64,000 bases of DNA from Talpa occidentalis. Its lineage: Eukaryota > Chordata > Mammalia > Eulipotyphla > Talpidae. Below, in pieces: positions 49,901 through 58,900 of this stretch (positions are counted from its first letter, which is position 1; every line of letters begins with the position of its first letter). The translations under genes were made by a program, and so were the position numbers. Under the pieces are notes generated by a model. It had not been told where the DNA came from, did not search any database, and saw only the letters and a list, made by a program, of their open reading frames with translations. Location: the NCBI RefSeq assembly GCF_014898055.3, contig NW_023601104.1, positions 86,721,106 to 86,785,105 of the forward strand, given 5' to 3'.

Positions 49901-52900
49901 ATTTCAAATTTTAGTGACTGCAAGCTTTGCAGATTACTAAATCTCCCCATACTCGAGTATATAAATCAATAACTTTTGATGTGGAATCTGGCATATATAC
50001 AGAAGTGTTTTCCATAAATGAAGCAGTTACCTTCAGAAGATTTTTTTTTCCCCCTTTAGAAATTAGAATGGTAAAATGGAAATTTTTTGAATCAGGACAG
50101 TAGTTAAACTGGTTGGTTTGTGTACCAATCTTGTTTTTCTTTGGTATTTTAGTAGCTCTAGCTATATATGAAATGCAGCCATTTTCAGTGATTCTTCAGC
50201 ATTTGGGACTATTTCTGTATACTAAGTGATGAAATTGAGCTACTTGATCCTCTAACTAGTGCCTAATATATGACTTTTTTTTAATTGCCTTAGGTGTTGG
50301 CCCCTCTTCCTGGAGGAATTTCACCACAGACAGGTGTCATCATCCAGCCTCAGCAAATCTTATTTACAGGAAATAAGACTCAAGTTATACCTACAACAGT
50401 GGCGGCTCCTACACCAGCACAAGCACAGATAACTGCAACTGGCCAACAACAGCCACAGGCTCAGCCTGCTCAACAACAAACTCCGTTGGTGTTACAAGTT
50501 GATGGAACTGGGGACACATCTTCTGAGGAAGATGAAGATGAAGAAGAAGACTATGATGATGATGAAGAGGAAGACAAAGAGAAAGATGGAGCTGAAGATG
50601 GGCAGGTAGAAGAAGTAAGTTTCTAGTTAAAAGACTTGAAATGAGAAGCTGCTCATTTTCTCCTTTGTTTGGTACCTGAATGACAAATTAACATCTCATT
50701 TTTTTAAGGCTGTTATGGTGCTGTACACCATATGATATAATACAGTTTTCAGATTGTTCTGGTTGTACTAATTCATAAAACACTGTTTTATATACTTGGT
50801 AATAAATGAATGTATACCAAATTAAGTTGTATTTATAAGGATGCTGAAGACTGTACAAATGATTGGTACTTTTACTTAAGATTTCATGATATTTGTAGAT
50901 TAGAGAGATGCAGTTAATCTTTTGCTTTAGTAGTTAAAAAGGTGGCATGGCAACATTTGGAAAGAGAGGAATCTAGAGAAAAAAGCTAAGCAAGACATTT
51001 ATTTAAAATTTTTTGGTCCGTATTACACATCAGTACGTTAGATAACCTTATCTATGCTTGTTGTCTGCGTGCACTTTAACCATCCTTTCTTACTCATCTT
51101 TAAATATTTCTACAAGCATATAATATGTTTTCCTTATTGTTCCAAGGAAGTTACTTGGATATTCAAGATATTTGTTATACCACAGTTTTCATTGTTAATT
51201 GTTGCCTTCAGCCTAAGATATAATCTTGTATGTCTTAGTACAAAATTGTTTAAAATTATCTAAATTTTTTTAAAAATACTGTTTTATTAAATATTAAATA
51301 GATAAAAATGAATAAAAAAGTTTAAGATATAAGCACTGTGGTGCCCACATGCAGTTTTTTTTAAAAATTCCATTTCTTAAAGTCCTTTAAGTACCTTTTC
51401 CCAATCTCCTTCCCCTTTCTTCTGCCATCAGAGTAACCGATATTCATGGATTTTGTGTTTAACGTTAACTTGTCTTTGTATCTTACTTTATGTACTTCTA
51501 TTCCTAAATAGCATATTGTTTAGTTTGACGGGCCTGTTTATAACAGGAATGGGTTAGGTATTCATGTGCAAATTGTTTTTTTTCTCAAGATGGTATTTCT
51601 GAGGTTTATCCAAATTGTTTTATGAACCTAGAACTCTTTTCATTGTTTTATATACCATAATTTATCCATTTTTCTAATAAGATGGGCATTAGAATTGTTC
51701 CCACTTATTTATTTTCTATAATTATAAGATACTCTAGTATATGTTGTGGGTACACATATGCAAAAGGTATAATTGGGCAGATGTCTGCACATCTTTACCA
51801 GTACTTGATTCTGTCAGGCTTCCTTTTGTCAGTCTTGTGGCTAGAACACGGTGTCTCATTTTGGTTTGAATTTGCATTTCTCTGTTTACTAAAGAGATTT
51901 GCCTTTTTGATTCTTGTATATTTTCTCTGTAGACAAACAAATAATATACGAAAAATGACAGCTCTTCTTGCCCTGCTGGCTAGTCCTTCCAGGAGAATAT
52001 TAATAACTGCTAATATTAATATTAGCAGTCACCCATATCTTGTAATCTTAAAAGGAGACCTTTGTATGGCTCACCATACTGTTTACTGTAGACTTTATAA
52101 ATGCCCTTATCAAATTAAAAACGTTTCTTCTAGTCATATTAAAATTAAGAATTTTTTTTAAAGTCGTAAGTGAATGTTGACTTTCATTGAACACTTTTTT
52201 TTGCAACTATTTGATACACTATTTCTTATCCTTATTTATGTGAATTGCATTAATTGGTTTTCTCTTTGTAAACTGACTTTGTATTCCTGGAATAGTACAA
52301 CTTCATCATTATTTATTACCCGTCTTAATGAATTACAGAGTTCACTTTGTTCAGGACTTTTGCAGGTTATATTTATGAATGATACTATCTGTGATTTTCT
52401 CTTCTCATACTCTTGTTATCATGTTTTCAAGTTTTATGGCAACCTTATAAAATGATTGTGGCAAGTATTCCCTGTCTTTTAAAAAAATGTTTTAAAAATA
52501 TCTGAGTTTATTTAGCAAGTTATGTTTTTCTAGGACTTTGTTTTATCTAAATTTTCTAATTGCTTAGCTTAAAGTTGTTATCTTTTTTCTGTAAACTTTT
52601 GTTATTAATGTAACATTGATTTACAACATTGTACATGATTCAGAAATACAGGATCCCATCTCTTCATGTATGTGCCACCACACCACGTCCAATAAGGCAC
52701 CCATAGTCTTCCAGTGCCAGAATCATGTGTAGTTATTTCTTTCCTTTATAATATTCTTATTCCTGTATTATTTGTGCTATCTTGATCTTTTTTTTTTGCT
52801 CAGTCTTGCCCAGAGGTGTGTTGATTTCACTGCTGTTCCAAAAGAATCAGCTTTTGTTTATTTTTCTTTCAAGAATATTTTCCCCTAATTTATTAATCTC

Positions 52901-55900
52901 TGTTCCAATTTACCTTATTTGTAGAGAATGTGATCTGTATGATCACATGTCTTTTGAAATTGTTTAAAACTGCTTTATATGATTAATTTTTCCATATGCT
53001 TCCAGTGTTCTTTCTGCTGTTTGGTACTTTTTTCTCTATTTGTCTATTAGATTTAGATTGTAAGTAGTTTCTTTGGATATTTGGCGTGTAATGTTCATAT
53101 TTCCTGAAATAATGATGGAGTTCTCACTTTTCTATCATTTTTGCTTTTTGGGGTTTGAGTCTAAAAATAACCTAAAAATTGTATTTTCCAAGTGTATTGA
53201 ATCATTATGATTACATAGTGTCCTGTTTTGTCTCCAATAATATGGGTCATTTGTGTGTGTTTTGCCATAAAGTCTATTTTGTGTAGTGCTGATAGTCATC
53301 CTAGTTTTATTTTGGTTAGAATTTGCTTCCCATCCTTTCACTTTCAAACTTTTTTGATCCTTAATTAAACTTTAGATATATCTTTGTCATTTGTAATACA
53401 GCTATATGTGCTATCATGTTATGATTTTTGCATTTCATGACTACTGAGTAGGGAAAGAATAGTCTTTTCAACAAATGGTGACTGGAATACTGAATATCCA
53501 CATGTAAAAGAGTGAATTTGAAGTCCTACCCAATACCATATACTAAATTTTACTCAAAATGGATCAAAATCCTAAACATAACACCTAAAACATAACACTT
53601 AAGAAAAAGCAGGGCAGAAGCTTCAGGATGTTAGATTTGGCAGTGGTTTCTTATATATGACAATAAAAGCAACAAGCTATCATAGGAAAAATGATTTAGG
53701 ATTAAACATTTTGGTGCATCAAAAGGCACTGTCAAAAAAGTAAAGATAACCTACAAAATAGGAGAAAATATAAACATCATATACTTGGATTACTATCCAG
53801 AATATATGTAGAACTCTTGGCAGCAAAACAACCTAACTCAAAAGAGGACAAAGGACTTTAGTAGACATACCTCTAAATACAAATAGACAACAGGCATTTA
53901 AAAAGATGCTCATTTAAAAAGATGATCATTAGTCATTAGTGAAAAGCAAATCAAAACTATAATGAGGTATGACTATAATCAGAAAAGGAAGAAAAATTAT
54001 AAATAGTGAGAATCAGGAGAAATTGCGACTCCTAATGCATCGCTGGTGGGGACATAAAATGTGGAAATTGATTTGGTAGTTCAAGAAGTTAATCATAGAA
54101 TTACTATGTGACCCAGCATTTTCCACCCTATAAGAGAACTAAAAATTGGTATTCAAACAAAAGCTTTTATAAGAGTGTTCATAGCAGCACTGTTCACAAA
54201 CCTTGTAAGGTATAACAAGCCCAGTGTTCACCAACTGATAGACGGATGAAATGTGCTGTGTTCATACAGTAGAGTATTATTTAGCTATGAAAAGTAAGAA
54301 AGTAGTGCTATACTGTAGATGAACCTTAAATATTAAGTTGAAGTAGCCAGACCACATATGTGTATATTGTGGATGTGTATTATTCCAAAAATAGAATAGA
54401 CAAATATGTAGAGATTGCAGATTAGTAATTTCCATGGACTGGGGAAAGGTGTATTTGGGAGTGACTGCTTAGTGGTAAAGGTGATGAAATTGTTCTGGAA
54501 GTAATGATGATGGTTTCACACGTTATAAATGTACTAAAGGTTGATCTGAATTTTACACTTTAAATGGTGAATTTTATTGTGAATTTCATGTCAGCTTTTT
54601 TTTTTTTAAATTTTATATTGGTGGTGTCTATTTTACATTAAAAATAAATATTTGTAGAGTGTGTGTGTTCGAGTAGGTATAGGCCAAGACTTATTAGATC
54701 TCTATAATTCACCTTTCTGCTTTTATTTTGGCCTCTTTTTCCAATTAGAAATCTGAGTTTTCTTTTTTATCCTCTGACATGACTGAGGTCAAGTTTAACA
54801 AAGTTGGTGATTTTATGCTATATAGATCTTGACTATTGTCTTTGGTACTGAAGTCCAGATCCCTCCCCCTACCATCCCCTTTTAATTGGATTGTCTTTCT
54901 TAATTGTACTGTTGAATATCCATCATCACCATCAGAGTGGTAGAATATTTAAAGTCTTAGTCCTTAATGTAAAGAGCCAGATTGCTGACCTATTTTATAG
55001 CTTTGTGTTCTCTCTTCTAGTTTCACTATTGCTTATTCTTTGATACTGTTTCTACTACATAAGTGCCTTTATCTTGTTAAACCTTCATAGTTTTTTAGAA
55101 CTATTTCTAGGCATTTTAAATAGTTATAGGAGAGAATTATCTACTGTGCTGCTGTTCTGAAAGAATGAAGGAAATAAAGCAAAAAACCTTTTTATACTTA
55201 GTTGTATGCCTTAGCTATTGTAATAGTCATTTAATTTCTTAATTTCTGTAACATTGATCTTAACACAGCCGGTTAACAATGTGTTTGTGTTATGTGTATG
55301 CAACCAACTGGCACTTGGTTCTTAACATCAAGGTCACTGTTTTTATTGAATATTAAGAACTTTTTCCTGGTAATTAGTACATGAATTATAAACAAGTGAG
55401 CTCTCCTTTTTTGTTTGTAGGAGCCCCTCAATAGTGAAGATGATGTGAGTGATGAGGAAGGACAGGAACTGTTTGATACAGAAAATGTTGTTGTATGCCA
55501 ATATGATAAGGTAAGGATTTTGTCACCAGATTACTGACATATTTTTCTGTTGTGATTCTCTAAATCTTTGTTTCCACCTTTTCAAATGCTTGGGCAGCTC
55601 ATGACGCTGCATATTCAGTATCACCAATGTGAACAAAAACATTCTAATAGGTTATTTTAATAGAGTGAAAACTTAGTTTGTGTAACTTTACATTTGAAAA
55701 ATAAGTTATGAATGAAATGAGAAATTTATGGTTTTTTTTTTTTTCCCCAGTTTAGACTGTCTCTTAATTTGTCTAACAAATTAAACAAAGCCTCTTTGGT
55801 TTTGTCCTTTAATATCAATAGTAACCTAGTGGGATAAGCCTGTTTCCTTTATTACTGTAACTTTTTTTTTTTTTTTTTTTAACTAACGATCTCCCCTAAG

Positions 55901-58900
55901 GCAGTAAATTAGGACTGGTAATTAATAATTTTGTTTTTACTGAAAATAGTTTAGAGAATTACTTAGCTTGCTGTATTTTGGTAACATTAAAGGATTTTTA
56001 AACTAGGTTCTGTGAAAATTAGCTGTTGACTTCTTGTTTTCTTAATTCTTAAAAGGGTGCTACTTTTTAAGTATTTCTGTTACAGTTACTAACGAAATTT
56101 TTATTTACTGAAACGTTTAATTCAGAACAAAAATTGTTTTCTGACTCCAATCATTTGGTTCATAATAAATGTACTTATTAGGTTGCATGTATGTTTAATT
56201 TCAGCAGGAGTTTTTACCAAATGCTGAAAATTCTAACAGAAGCAATTTGGTTTTATTTATAACTGCTACTCGTTAAGTGAATTTTTGTTAAGTGCCTAAA
56301 TAGGCCAGACATGGAAGCTATAGTAATGATCATGCAGAATTTTATGTCCTGAATGAATTAGCATTACGGATGGCAAAATTCTTTAATTTGTGTTGCTTTC
56401 ATAGAAATGAATTTATAAATAGCCGTGCTTACTGCAAACCAGGTGTGTTAGGAGCCTGTCAACACTATGGGTTTTATCGCTTCCTAATGAAAAAGTAAAG
56501 TTAAGCAGTGAGAAGTTAGAAAGTCAGTGAGGTCATTATTCATACTTATTAGAGCATCCACTTTTGTACATTATGACTTACTAGTTCCTTATACCAGACA
56601 CACTCATAATAAGTGTAATTCCCTGTTACATTGATGTAGAGGAAGAGTAATTGAGGTTTAAACAGGAGAAACCAACCCTTAATTTTCAGGCAGTTAAAGG
56701 GAACCTCATTGAGAACACAATTTCATGATAACAAGATGTCAGATTTCTTAACTTGACTGAAGAATGTGCTTTTAACTGTTTTATTATTAAGAAAGAATGG
56801 TTGGGGTCTCCCTGGTAGCCTAGGGGTTGAGTCTCAGTGCTATTACCACTATGGCCTGAATTCGCTGAGCTAACCCACATGTGATGCAGGGAACCACTCA
56901 GTCTTGTGCGCTGCTCCCCTTAGCATTGTATTTCAGTATATCTGCCTGTTCTGCTCCCCACTCTGTTTGGTGAATCCTTTCACCACCACCACCTCTGGCC
57001 TATACCCCTGTTCTTCTCTGCAAAACAAACAAACAAACAAATAAATAAGTATTTTTTTAAAAAAAGATTGATTTATTCATTTAGTTTATTTATACAAGCA
57101 CTGGGTACAGTCAGAAGCGGGGAAGGGGAGAGAATTCACCAGAGACAGAGCGGGGAGCAGAGCAGGCAGACTGACGAAGTACACTGCTGAGGGGAGCAGC
57201 AGGCGGCAGGAGAGGTCTGCGCGCCATGTGGGACCCTCCCCCCGTGGCTGGGGAGCAGCTGGGGATCGAACCGGCACTGCAGAGGCTGCGGGCTGCTTCG
57301 CAACCTAGCGCTCAACCGCTGTGCCACCGGGGAGGCCCAATAAATAAATCTTAAAATAAGAAATGGTTGTATTCTACTTAGGTACAGACTGTGTACATAG
57401 TATATTAAATGTTAAAGTTGTCTTGTTTTGCTCCCCAGAAACATTTTGTTAACTAAGAAATTGAAGATAGCTTTAAGTAGTGTGTTGAAATGATGATTTT
57501 ATAGTTTTCAGAGATCTGATTTTTAGAATCAAGTGAGTTCTGGAGATTTGAGGTATGTATTTGATATTAGCTAACAATAGAGAATAGTAGCATTCCATGA
57601 CTGGTTAAAATGAGATTGGATATGGTTTGAAGTTCAGTAGTCTATTTTTTTTTTTAAGATTTATTTTTATTTAATTTTATTTTTTATTTTTTTTTGTGGG
57701 ACCCTCACCGGCGGCCGGGGAACGAACCGGCGCTGCAGAGGCTGCGGGCAGCCTCGTAGCCCATCACTCAACCACTGCGCCACCAGGGGAGGTCCAAGAT
57801 TTATTTTTATTTTATGGATACAAGAACTGGGGCGTAAGCCAGAGGTGCGGGGGTAAGAGGATTCACCAGAGACAGTGGGGAGCAGAATAGGCAGATCTAC
57901 TGAAATACACTGGTAAGGGGAGCACCGCAAGAGACGGGAGAGGTGTGCAGTGCTGTGAGTGGGCTAGCTTCCTGGCCAGGGATTGAACTCAGGCTGCAGT
58001 GGTGATACTGTGATAATGCCGAGACTTAACTCCTCGGCTACCAGGGAGGCCCTGGTAATCTGTTTTTGAAGCCTAAATTTAGAATTCCAACCATAGTGGA
58101 TTTTAGAAGTGATCATAAAAAGAATAATGAGATTTATGTTGCTAACCAAGTGAGAATCTCAGTTATATGTAAGGTAGAGGGCATGGGTGATTTGATGGAG
58201 GGAAAAAATGTGTATGTGTTAGGTGACATTCTGCCATATCTACCTGTTGCTAAAATGACAATTACTTTGGCGGGTGGAAAAATGATGAGCCTGGGAGTGG
58301 GTCTATACAGGCTTGAGTGTAGGGTAACAGCAGTCTTTTTCCTAGCATCCAGGATTCTCCTTCATGAAGGTGTTAAGGCCAGTAAATGACCTGTTTTCCA
58401 AGTTGTATTTTGTGATTTTGCTCAATAAAATTTTTTTACCATTTATTACCCAATAAGACTTGAGTGCTGAGTATATGGACTATTAATTGATCCGCGAATT
58501 TTTTCCTACACTTGATTCTTGCAAGTTGTGGAATTCTCTTTAACTGGCTACACTTGATTCTTGCAAGTTGTGGAATTCTCTTGTTTATATAATCCCATTG
58601 TTTTTCAGGTTGTTAGCCTCATTTCACACATTTTTGAGATACCTGAAATGCTAAAACACTAAATAAATTAATATGATATGTTAGAAACTACAATTGGTAT
58701 TAGAGAGTGGGAAAAAGGACAGGTTAATTTTAGAGGGGATAGTCATATAATGTCTTTTGAAAGGAAAAGGATGACTATTTGAACAAAGACTTGAAGATAG
58801 TTAGCCTTGTTATTATCTAGGGGCATAGCCTGCCTTTAGTGTGCAAGGAGAAAGGCAAATGTGGCTGGACTGGGTTGGTGGTGGTAGGGACATACAGTAG

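Noticed and set aside
30939..50293. An H/ACA snoRNA in a GTF2A1 intron (SNORA79 is, to my recollection, hosted by human GTF2A1)
   Set aside because: I could not locate a convincing hairpin-H box-hairpin-ACA unit by eye. A covariance-model search of all introns would decide it.
53440..54600. Open coding sequence in intron 7
   Set aside because: It reads as old L1 ORF2 with many stops.
58066..58389. A 107-codon plus-strand frame in intron 8
   Set aside because: It starts at the edge of a SINE, has no domain and lacks splice signals that would keep the GTF2A1 frame.
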